Below are positions 51,323 to 60,415 of a stretch of 64,000 bases of DNA, in pieces. Positions within the stretch are counted from its first letter, which is position 1, and each line of letters opens with the position of its first letter. Source of the DNA: Nomia melanderi (lineage: Eukaryota > Arthropoda > Insecta > Hymenoptera > Halictidae); NCBI RefSeq assembly GCF_051020985.1, contig NC_134999.1, forward strand, positions 38,625,660 to 38,689,659. Reading direction: 5' to 3'. Position numbers and translations under genes: made by a program. The notes beneath the pieces are model-generated. The model had not been told where the DNA came from. It worked only from the letters and a program-made list of their open reading frames with translations, and searched no databases.

Positions 51323-53659
51323 TGCAGAGAAACGAGCGAGGGAAGTCGCCCTTCTGTTTAGCATTCGCGATGATATCTGGATGGAGTCCAGAGTGGGCTT
51401 AACGGGCTGTCGCTCGATATGGGCGCGGTCGCCTCTTCGGGGTTACGACTTCGTCGTCCTCGCCGGTACAAATCGTGCGCTCTTCCTTGCTTCTTCTCCT
51501 TCGGCCCACGTACCACAAAACAGGTGCTTTTTTCGAACACCTAGCTGGTTTCGGTGGTGATCCAATCTTCACCTTACCGGTCGCGTTTCTGTATCGGCTG
51601 CTGTAATGCAGTACAAAACATGGAAGAGACGGAGGAACGAAACGAAGCATTTTCGTAGTTCTAGTTTGGTTCCAGCTTTGGTAGCTGCAGCTCCGACAAA
51701 TTAGTGCGACGATCTTAGACCGCGAGGAGACGTTATTGCGGAGAAAGGCATATCCTCGGGATTACGAGCAGGACGGAGTTTAAAACCTTTTATCCGACCT
51801 TTACATACGGATAGCGCTACCGAAACGATTCTATTTGGACTTTCACGTCGTCATTCTGGTACGTGCAAGTGGTTTCCACCCAGGGGATCAGGCGTTCACC
51901 CCGCGAGGTATCTCTTTCCCAAGATACACCTGGTTGATAAAGCTACGAAAACACAAGGTTCGCGGGGCCTGTTACATTTTAGAACGAGATGCAACGTATC
52001 ACGAGTTCGTTGTCATCGTGGTATCTCGGTCCCCGAGTGCAATGACGCGGTTGTTCTCTTCAGCGTCTCTTTCGAACGCTCGAAGCTGCGCTTGACTCTC
52101 GTCCGGTGTCGAGTTTCGAAACATAAAATTCATCGAATAGTAAGGATCATTTATTAATTCTCAAGACGAACCGAGTGCCAGGGAAATATAAATCGACAGA
52201 ACGTTGCTCGAAGAACGGAGCAATCTCGACATTATCGTCGCTGAATCAAGTGCAAAGGCAGTCGAGCGCATTAGGCCTCAAATATTTATACACCAGCAAT
52301 GAAAGGAGTATCCAAAGCTTTCATTAAAAGCCGTTCAGTCCCGCGCGAAGCGTAACGAAACGGAACGAAAGCCGAGGGTAATTAATCGCGAAGATTAAAC
52401 GGCTCGGCGGCACCGACCATTATGTCTTCAAGCCCGGAGCGCGTCAAGCAACGATATACTTATTCAAATCCCATTCTACCGTCACGTTCGGGGCTCGCCG
52501 TCCTCTATAATATCTACGATCGCCAGCCGTGAATAGCAGCAGCGCACCGAGCGCAGCCGGAGCGAGCCTCAAGTCCGGCGAGTCCGCACGGTCCCGCGTT
52601 CTATAGGATGATCGAGCGAGTCAGATAAGGAGGAGGCTCTCGCGGGGGTCAATCGTTAATTTCTACGGAATTCCACGTGCTGACAATACGGGGAATACAG
52701 GTGGACGGTAGATGAGAGATAGGCGAGCGTGGCCGGCGTTGCACGAGCTCCTGACGACGAGCGAACGACGACACGACTCGAAACGAGGAACAAACGAGAG
52801 CACCTTGACTCGCCTCTGCCCGAAGCGGAGCGAAACGAAACGAGCCAACTTGGACACACGTGGTGCGGCTGCCTCCATCCCCTTCGCTCCCTCTTTCTCT
52901 CCGTCGTCGCGCCGGTCACCGGCTCGGTTCATCCTCTCCTCCTTTCGTCCTTTCTTTCCCTCCCGTCCCGCGATTCTTTTCGTTTCTTTGGCCTGGCCTT
53001 ACGTGTCCTTTACGTTCAAATCCACGGGCAGCCAGCAGCCCCGGCACTCGGCCCCTTGATCGAGTCCGGCTAGGTCGATCGTGGCATACGGGACGACGCG
53101 AGCCGAGAACCTCTCCAAGACGCGATACCCCGGCTTCTCGGAATGAGTGGAAGAGTCGCTGCACTCGGCGCCGCGCGGCTATACACCCGTATATGTGTGA
53201 CCAGCTCGTGCTGCGCATCGTGCTGAACACGAGGAATAATTTGTGGACAGGGCACGACGACGATTGGAACATTTACTCCGCACGCTATGCCCCGCTCCGT
53301 ACCTATCTGCCTACTCTCCTCGCCTCTCCGCGAGCGATCCCATCTGCAGGACCAATGACGCGCTCCTCGGCCACCGGTTCTCCTAGGCCCCGTCGCGACG
53401 GAGGTTAGCCGGGTGCTAACGCGTTGCGTCCCCCGCGATGGAAACATCATCGACCCGCGCCAATACTCCTCTTTGCTCGAACAGTGCCCGGCGAGGACGA
53501 TAAGTAGATTCCTCGAGGTGGTTTCTTGGAACCTGGTCGAATTGTAAATTGAGTCCTCGATGCCACGGGGTGCTAACGCGTACGAATCGAGGAGATATTT
53601 TAATAGAGCAGGGTATAGCACCCGGATCGAATTCAGAATTCTTCTGGAGCCTGGACGAC

Positions 53660-53678
53660 GAGAGAGAGAGAGAGAGAG
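53660..53678. repeat. (GA)n microsatellite
   Basis: Nineteen bases of perfect GA alternation. Confidence 0.95.
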
Positions 53679-54050
53679 CTTCGAAATACCGATTCCTCCT
53701 TTCCCGAAGCTGACGTATGCGATCTCCTTCGGGATCGAGCGCCAACGGCCCGGCAGGATCGTTATGTATCCAGATACCGGCGTTCATGTACTGGCGTCGC
53801 AGGTAGGACGGTGAAATCCGCCAGTACGGTTTTCTTTGTGGCCGGCGTGTCTCATACGTCGTCTCCGCGGGACTGCTATCGACAGCCGATGGCGTCGATT
53901 TAATTTCCGCGATTTATCGGCCGTTTCCACCAACGCGAAACAACCTGTCCCATTTGCGGGCTGAGCCACGGCCCACAGGGCAATAATTCCGACACCCCGA
54001 GGTAATACGTATTCCACCGGGCGAGCCGCACCACGTGCGTGTCGGCCAGC

Positions 54051-54079
54051 CTCTCCCTCCCTCCCTCCCTCCCTCCCTC

Positions 54080-54127
<48 letters not shown>
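54051..54127. repeat. (CCCT)n then (CT)n compound microsatellite
   Basis: About seven CCCT units followed by some 22 CT units, the longest pure microsatellite in the window. On the minus strand it is a GA tract, and it generates an Arg/Glu-repeat open frame that should be ignored. Confidence 0.95.
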
Positions 54128-54130
<3 letters not shown>

Positions 54131-54536
54131 TAGCTGCTCCACCTCTCGTTCTTTCCACTTTCTTCGCGCTATATAACGGGCGTGCTCATAATCTCGTGCA
54201 ACGATGTTTCTAGTACGCCCACCCTCGGCGTCTCGAGGGGATCTCAAAGGCAGCCGGCATGGCGGCCGACGCGCCACGAGGACGTACGTCATTCTCAATT
54301 ATCTCCGCGGATGAAACCGCCGACAGTGTCTCGTCGATGACCGTTCCTTTCGACAGGACTGTGCCGAGTTTTCATTGGATATCTCCTGCTGTAACGCTTC
54401 GATGCTTCGTTCGGTCGAACCTCCGTGTCTTTCCGACTCTTGTATTCGATAGTTTCAATTTGATAGATTCTCCCCAGTGCGTTAAAAGTAACAGGTGTCC
54501 AGCGCAGGGCGCGTGTTGCGGCTGTCTGTTACGTAC

Positions 54537-54746
54537 TTACCTAATAAGTGGCGTGTCTAGACGCATGAAGCTTAACCCGGCGCCCGGAAGAGCCATTCGT
54601 TGACACCAGGGTAATGAGCAATCAGGTACACACGAGCGCATATGCTCTCTTTTTTCGTTCGTGCGCGGCACGTGCTCGATGTCCGTTGATCCGGTGCAGG
54701 GGTGTGTCTGCTGGTGGCGAGAGGGTAGATAAGCATCGAGAGTCAT
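54537..54746 (-). other. ATG-started frame ending at a consensus splice donor
   Basis: On the minus strand the sequence AG/GTAAGTA, with the exon/intron boundary after 54541, matches the U1 consensus over eight contiguous positions. A 69-codon frame starting at an ATG at 54746 is open up to this donor, so it could in principle be a first coding exon. The encoded peptide (with several Cys and His) matches nothing I know, and donor-like words occur by chance in 64 kb. Confidence 0.12.
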
Positions 54747-54780
54747 CTGGCCTAGACGTGGCGCATCATTAAAACGTTAC

Positions 54781-55113
54781 ATGGCGAGTCAGTCGGCGGG
54801 GTGGGAGACTGATTCACTCATTGAATTAATTGGACATGCACGGGCAGGGGTTCGCCCGGATGGAACCGAGCCGGTCGTCAGGTCTCTGCGCGGCAGAACT
54901 GCTCTTCGCGTCGGTATTGTTGAAAAGTATTCGCAACAGAAAAGAAACAAAGTCTTTTCGAACAGCCTCGTCACGTTATCGTTACGCCACTTCCAAATGA
55001 AATATCTCAACGTTTCTTCATTGAAACATTACCGAAACATTAAGGAATTCTTATCAAATTTGCCAGCTCGACTCGCAATCTCTGCCAACGACAACGTTGT
55101 AGATCGACGATGA
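54781..55113 (+). CDS. Hypothetical 110-residue open frame (doubtful)
   Basis: The frame starts with an ATG followed by G and encodes 110 residues. The composition is more balanced than in most frames here: Leu, Ser, Val, Asn and Lys are common, and Arg does not dominate. No signal peptide, membrane segment or known domain is visible. It could be a single-exon small protein, part of a spliced gene, or chance; frames of this length are expected by chance in this much GC-rich DNA. I favour chance. Confidence 0.12.
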   Translation: MASQSAGWETDSLIELIGHARAGVRPDGTEPVVRSLRGRTALRVGIVEKYSQQKRNKVFSNSLVTLSLRHFQMKYLNVSSLKHYRNIKEFLSNLPARLAISANDNVVDRR

Positions 55114-55185
55114 AGCGATAGCAGTCACGCTGAGAGATTGTCGTCCCCAAGTCCGAGACTACGGCTAATTAATCGCAATCAGCTA

Positions 55186-55196
55186 TAGATGGCGCC
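55186..55196 (+). promoter_or_regulatory. CTCF-like word TAGATGGCGCC
   Basis: TAGATGGCGCC resembles the AGRKGGCGC core recognised by insect and vertebrate CTCF. A related word (TAGATGGCGAGG) lies 300 bases downstream in the same orientation. Occupancy is not shown. Confidence 0.2.
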
Positions 55197-55485
55197 TTTG
55201 CCGACCAAAACGATCGCCGTACAGAGATAACCGGAATGCTAGCTCCTGCCTCTAGCCGGCTACGCCTTCGTTCTCGTTCCGCCGATTTTTCTCCGAAGCT
55301 GTTCTCATTAGTGACTCATCCGTCTCGTTTAGGGACACGAGCGGACCGGTCTAAGCACGAGCGAAACCGAACACGCGGTCTGATAACGATTCCTGCTTGT
55401 ACGATTCACGGGAAAGCAATGGAGAGGACGCGTTTTAACCGGAAGATCCAGCGAGGTGTCATCTGCACGGCGAGGCAGGTAGACG

Positions 55486-55497
55486 TAGATGGCGAGG
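55486..55497 (+). promoter_or_regulatory. CTCF-like word TAGATGGCGAGG
   Basis: Shares TAGATGGCG with the 55186 site but departs from the consensus at the last bases, so it is weaker. Confidence 0.12.
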
Positions 55498-56256
55498 AGA
55501 TAAGGGGAACTCGTCACAATTATATCCGACCAGCCGGTCCGGTAGTAGCCGGTGTCTAACGCACAACACGCGTCCCTTAATGACGCCGGAGGATGGTAAA
55601 GGTGGAATTATGGTTCTCCGGACCCCCTGCTGCGAGCGATCCAGCAGGTAGGCTCTTCGCAGCCCGGCAAACCGAGCCGCTGGTACACGCTACACGCTAA
55701 TCGGGTGTACGCGAGACCGATGTTAACGCGCGGTTGCCTCGTACTAATGCCGAGTCTGTATCGATACTATTCGTACCCTTCCCCGATGCCCCTCGTAACC
55801 AACGTATCGAATGTAATTTATTTATTCGCGGGTATACAGTCTATTCGGAGTGCAGTTAAAGAACGAAGTGCGAGCAGGCTAACAGAATGGGTGCTACCAG
55901 CGATCGCCGTTTCGAACATCGTGGCTTCGAAAGTGGAACAGCGGTTAACGATAATCGTAAAAATATGGATTTAGCAGTCACGACAAACATGATAATTTCA
56001 ACGTTTAACAAAGTGAATCCGTGATATAGATTCTTCGAGCAAATTATCCTTGGCCTGTTGATTTAATTTCCTTCGAAGGAATAGGAATTTTTGAATTCCT
56101 AACGATTCACCGTGAAACGTAAGGTATGTTCAGGATTCTAGACCTATCGAGCTTGTAGGTGTTTGGTTCTCAAAGCGTTCAGGTGTACTAGGTACCTTCC
56201 CGAGTAAGTCCGATCATTGCTGAATACTCTCGCACGCATAACCTAACGCGGCGACA

Positions 56257-56268
56257 CAAGATGGCCGC
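56257..56268. promoter_or_regulatory. YY1/Pho-like word CAAGATGGCCGC
   Basis: Close to the AAGATGGCGGC consensus of YY1 and containing GCCAT on the opposite strand, the core of its insect relative Pho. Together with GA tracts in the region it would fit a Polycomb response element, but the distances are large and the case is weak. Confidence 0.2.
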
Positions 56269-58162
56269 AGCAACGTCAGCTCCGCTCCCGTTCCTTGACG
56301 GAAAGTGGGTGGCCGTTCCGAGAGACGTTAATTGGCCGGCATCAGCGTTGTAATCTATATTTAGAGCGGCCGATATCCCATGGCCAGCCGGTCGGCGAAG
56401 GAGACGTTAAATCGATTTACAAACTAACCAAATGTAAAAACGCATCAGCGTCAGAGTATCTCATAAACGCGTAAATACGGCTCGTTTTACGAGAACATAA
56501 AATAAGAGGCACGCCGGGCGACCTCGAGCTTGTTCCGTAGGCCGTTCCATATTTTTCGACGGGTGATCCAGGATACGGACGGGGAAGATAAGCGCGAGGA
56601 TCGGGAGAGATGGTGAACCGTTAATCCGGGCGTAGGGTAATAAAAAAGTCTGCTGGAAAGTCGCTCGTCCGATATTTTACGCGCCGTAAGCCGGATTCAT
56701 GGTGACCGAGGCGAAATTGCATCACCGTGCAAATATTCTCTTTTCCATTCTTCTTTTGCCACGGGGTTATCGTAACTCCTGTTACCTCGGACCTCGTTCC
56801 TCGTACCTGTTCCGTGCCGCGCCTCTCGCCTTCCGGTGCTTTGACGGCCACGGAATTTCGCCCCGCGGCCCGGTCACGAGAAACCGGCGGCTAGAAGGGA
56901 GGAAAAACAGGCTACGAGTTTTGGCAACAGCTTTCACAGAGGCCGAGGGTTAGAGGATTCGTTCCGTCGATCCTCATTGTGAACTCACCGGCATTCTCTA
57001 TGGCTCAACGCCTACAATAATCTCGTTACGATTGGAATCGCGGGGCCACCGTGGGCCCTCGGGCTTTGACAGCTACACAATGCAAGGTGCTTTGTCCAGA
57101 TCACTGTTGTGGACCAATACCGATCGCCGAGCACCGTGTCTCGTGGATCTCGAACTGTGGGATTCTGCCTCCCCCGTTTCCCGGGGCGAAACGTCGCGAG
57201 AGCCTCTCCCTTTCTCCATCGACCAGTGACGCAACTCTATTCTTACGGCCGGTTGTTTGGAAGTGTTTTGAGCCCGTTGGGAAAATATGGAGATGTCTCG
57301 GAGCGGAGCGGTTCTTTGGGAATTTTTCTGGAACTCGCTTCCAGCTGGAATCGGCCGATTCCATTCTTTCGTTGGTCGGTTCGTTCCGAACCGCGCCGTG
57401 AGATCTCGCATCAACTCGATCTCGCGCCGCGGGGCGAGATTCTAACGGAGGACTCAATCACGGAAGAAAAGAGTCCCTCGTGGAAAGGCAAATCGCGATT
57501 GATTTCTGTGAATTGCGGCTCGAGGCTAGGCTCGCCGTGAAGAGCAGGGCGTGAGCTTTATGGTTCTCGGTTTCGCGACGCTCTCCGTTGCTAGATGTTC
57601 AAAGATATCTGCTGGCGGAACGTGCCCGGACGGTTCCGTTGTTAATTTTATGCGCGTACGCGTCGGCCGCGGACCCCTTTCTCTCCACCGGCGTCCAGCG
57701 ATAATTCAGGGAACACCGACGCCGCTCGGCTCGCGCCATACGTCCGCTTTTTAACGAACAGAAGCGTGCTATCGTCACGACGCAACGACACATTAGAGGC
57801 AGCATGTTGCGTGATCGCCTAGGCCAACTGACACGAGAAACCGCTCGTATGCCGGCCGATCCGTCTAACGCGGTAATTGCCGGTCAATTAATTGAACAAA
57901 AACAAGAAGCAGCAGGCCGACCGAGCCCGCCATATTGGGCATGAAATTGATCTAATGAATCGCTCCTGTATACTAACCGACGCCGGTCATCGATGACGAC
58001 GCGTGTGTCCCGGGCACGATCGATCCGTCAACCGGTTCTCATTTCGAACAAAAACGCCGGGACCGATTAATGAAGATATACTACGAAACTTGTTTCAAAC
58101 TGCCGACAATACAATGCCAGAGAGCGCGGTTCTTTTAATTTGAAGAATTTTAATGTGCCCGC

Positions 58163-58310
58163 GCGATCGTTAACGAACAATTCGAAGCTATTGGCTAACG
58201 AGCTACGAACCTTATCTACTCCGAACATCGGAGCTACCGGCAATTGGATTTTCCATTCGAAACTAACAACTGCAGGTTCCCGATACGCGAAAACTTCTCA
58301 CGGGAGTTAG
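58163..58310. repeat. Diverged tandem duplication, copy A
   Basis: Shares ordered blocks with copy B about 355-365 bases downstream: GCGATCGTTAACGA, GCTAAC..GC, CCTTATCT, CAATTGGATTT, TGCAGGTTC and TACGCGAAAA. The spacing inside the copies is similar, so this is an old local duplication or a repeated regulatory element. No coding potential is evident. Confidence 0.65.
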
Positions 58311-58516
58311 AGGATTTCACTGAATTAACAACCGTTTCAAAGTTATTGCGATTCGAGTCTAAATCATCGTTTAAACAAGAATTACTAAAGCACTCGACGA
58401 TCGAGCACAATGGAAAGCTGTCACTGTACCCGCTTCGACTCCCTCCGAGCCGCGGCGCACCCCTTCAAAGACCACTCGGTCCCACGGAAAAAATCACCTT
58501 CAAAGAGACCAACAAA
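58311..58516. other. Spacer between the duplicated copies
   Basis: Unique sequence with no gene. It lies inside a 97-codon plus-strand frame (58244-58537) that also overlaps copy A and shows no motif. Confidence 0.6.
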
Positions 58517-58690
58517 GCGATCGTTAACGATCGTTAACTTCAAATCCGCTCGCTAACAAGCATCCAGCCTTATCTGCCACGGAGATCCCAGTCCGGGCAA
58601 TTGGATTTCCCGCTGAAAATCTCGATAACCCGTCAATTGCAGGTTCTCGTTACGCGAAAATTCCGCGGCGAGTCTCGTGGGGGTAGACGG
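58517..58690. repeat. Diverged tandem duplication, copy B
   Basis: Second copy of the element at 58163. It begins with a duplicated GATCGTTAAC word and keeps the block order of copy A, with small insertions before the TGCAGGTTC block. Confidence 0.65.
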
Positions 58691-59440
58691 GATCGGTCGG
58701 CAGCCGATCTCTCGTCGCGGCGAGGATCACCGGCGAGTTAATATCTAACCCCCATGATTGTAGTCAATTGAAGAGGCCGAGCTTATCAGATCTTGGGCGC
58801 GTGCCCATATGCCGTCTCCCACCACATGGCGGTGTGTTCGTCGTCGTTACCCTCGTGGTGGCGTGCCATGCCCCACGGGCGAGCGCAACAGAGACGGGTC
58901 CGACCGTCGGTCCCCCCTGAGGTATGGCGTGGCGCGGCGTGGCGCGGCACGGTCATCGCGCACGGTACACCGCGCCGACGGTAAGCCCGGTATCACGGCG
59001 ATCTACAAATATATTACGTGCATTATGCGTACGCTTCTATTTATGCGTTCCGTGGGCATGTCCGCCGGCGCAAACCTGGTAGTCCCGGCGGTTCTAGCCG
59101 GTACGCGGGCGCATGTCGCGCGGCACGATAACCGCTATGCAAATCTCCACCCCGGCCGCGGCAGCCAGCAGCCGCTTGAATTTCGCGCGGCCGCGGAATC
59201 AACGCGACGGGGACGAGCGCGCCATTAATTATTTTGCCGCGCGAACCGGTGCGCCACTGGCTTCGGCATCCTCGATTATTTATCAAAACGGTAACAGCCG
59301 GGGCCCGGTGTAAGAGAGCCAGGGGGCAGATCGTTCCCCGGGCCCTTTTGCGTACCGTTAGCGGGCGAGATTCGCCGCGGTTTCCTAGGAAGCGGCGTCC
59401 GTTGTTGCGCAGCGGGCACGGGGCGTTTCTAATTTCGCAC
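58691..59440. other. GC-rich sequence with GGCGTGGCGC array
   Basis: Very GC-rich. A short tandem array of TGGCG/CGGCG units lies at 58925-58948. The minus strand is open here as part of the 361-codon frame that runs 59041-60126; that frame is discussed with the spliced candidate. No RNA gene was seen. Confidence 0.5.
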
Positions 59441-59444
59441 GATT

Positions 59445-59726
59445 TCATCTGAACGGACCTAGCCTCGCACCCCCGGGCGCGCTTGCGTGGACCGTCAAGG
59501 TCACTTCCTTGAGCGTCCGACGGACCGACGCTGGCGCACTTGCTGATAGCGACGCGAAACTCTTGCCCGAGGCGCGAGAAAGGATGCAGCTCGAGTTCGG
59601 GGATCGTACGGCTCGAGAAATGGCTTTCAACTTTTCCAACCGTCGATTCCACGTTCGAAGATCGCATCGTCGATCCACGCGTCGACGTTCGCCAGGAACT
59701 GCTCTCCGGCGAGAGAACCATTCGAA
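59445..59726 (-). CDS. Candidate 3' exon of an unconfirmed minus-strand gene
   Basis: A good acceptor (pyrimidine-rich stretch ending CTACAG) precedes base 59726. Two frames are possible. One gives 32 further residues to a stop at 59627, with a balanced composition (Asp, Ala, Ile, Glu, Trp). The other stays open to 59445 and is Arg/Ser-rich. Phases can be matched to the exon at 59865 in both cases. No homologue is recognised. The region is also open on the plus strand, so chance remains the simplest explanation. Confidence 0.12.
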   Translation of the reverse strand, partial: FEWFSRRRAVPGERRRVDRRCDLRTWNRRLEKLKAISRAVRSPNSSCILSRASGKSFASLSASAPASVRRTLKEVTLTVHASAPGGARLGPFR

Positions 59727-59864
59727 CTGTAGGGTAGCAGGAAGTTGACCACCCAACGCAGAGACAAGGGACACCAGGAAGGTACGAGCTAGCTCGGAGG
59801 ACGTCGCGAAAAGGTGGCTGCGTCGCGATGTATCGAGGAGGCATCGATGCCACGAACCACGTAC

Positions 59865-59946
59865 CTGACATTCGAAGAGGCCCGGGGGAGGATAAAGGTA
59901 GCCACCACGAAGAATTCCGCGGCTCCCACGTGAAGCTATCAAATGT
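59865..59946 (-). CDS. Candidate internal exon of an unconfirmed minus-strand gene
   Basis: On the minus strand it is bounded by acceptor-like TTCGTCAG (exon start 59946; an alternative TGATAG gives 59935) and by donor AG/GTACGT after 59865. With start 59946 it joins the exon at 60300-60415 in phase and continues in phase into the exon at 59726. With start 59935 the short reading contains a hydrophobic run (FFVVATFIL) and needs one more exon upstream to fix the phase. The two readings exclude each other. Confidence 0.1.
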
Positions 59947-60299
59947 CTGACGAATGGGCAAGAATGCCGTGCTATCAAAGGATCTGGCCTCCCATCCCCC
60001 AACCTCCCTCCCACCCTGCAGTCCTCTTCGTAAATACGCGCGTGCATGGAAAAAGAAGGAGACGAGAACGCCGGGGACCGCGGGAGGGGCGGGAGGAGAC
60101 GATGTCTTAAGACAGGTAGCGGACACAAAGGGAACCGGACACTCGCCTACGCCTGGCTATTTTATTCCTCGCCTCGTGTACCTAAACCCCTCTCGCCTTC
60201 CATACGGATCACCTTGAGAGGGAACCCCCTCACAGGTGCACCCGAATGCCCACTAAATATCCTGTAATTATATGCCGTGCACTGACAGGTACCATCTAC

Positions 60300-60415
60300 C
60301 TGCACCAATCTCGGATATCCAGCCAATGCAAGCGGGCCTCGCGGACCGATACTTCTAAGGCTTGTTTAGACGAGGAATTAACCGAACCCCGTTGAACATG
60401 GTCTTCGGTCGCCAT
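60300..60415 (-). CDS. Candidate 5' coding exon of an unconfirmed minus-strand gene
   Basis: Starts at an ATG at 60415 in a fair context (TCA ATG GCG) and reads 38 codons plus two bases to a donor-like TGCAG/GTAGAT after 60300. The frame stays open upstream to a stop near 60490. Composition is protein-like (MATEDHVQ... with Glu, Arg, Leu and Trp) but matches no family I know. Joined to 59946-59865 and 59726-59445 it would give a 159-residue product without frame errors. Confidence 0.12.

Larger units (their letters stand above)
49701..54050. other. Non-coding sequence with A10 run, GA tracts and a 14-bp direct repeat
   Basis: No gene recognised. 50.05-50.4 kb is AT-richer. Frames of 182 codons (52860-53408, plus) and 183 codons (53070-53621, minus) overlap on opposite strands, which argues that both are chance. 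GGGTGCTAACGCGT occurs twice, at 53411 and 53568. 51.6-52.6 kb shows nothing distinctive apart from AACGA/AACGG words. Confidence 0.55.
54128..58160. other. Non-coding sequence with insulator-like and YY1/Pho-like words
   Basis: No gene recognised with confidence. The segment contains an ATG-started 110-codon frame at 54781-55113, two TAGATGGCG words at 55186 and 55486, and an AAGATGGCCGC word at 56257. Around 56.03-56.15 kb the sequence is AT-richer. Frames of 113-143 codons at 57.05-57.54 kb lie on both strands and look like chance. Confidence 0.55.

Noticed and set aside
52860..53621. Two overlapping frames of about 180 codons on opposite strands
   Set aside because: Mutual overlap, Arg/Ser/Pro-rich composition and no domain; low stop density in GC-rich DNA explains both.
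54080..54298. Minus-strand frame with an Arg-Glu repeat
   Set aside because: A translation of the GA/CT microsatellite, not a protein.
59041..60126. 361-codon stop-free minus-strand frame as a single-exon gene
   Set aside because: Another minus-strand frame and parts of the plus strand are open over the same DNA, no domain is visible, and the composition drifts with local GC content. Kept only as context for the spliced candidate.
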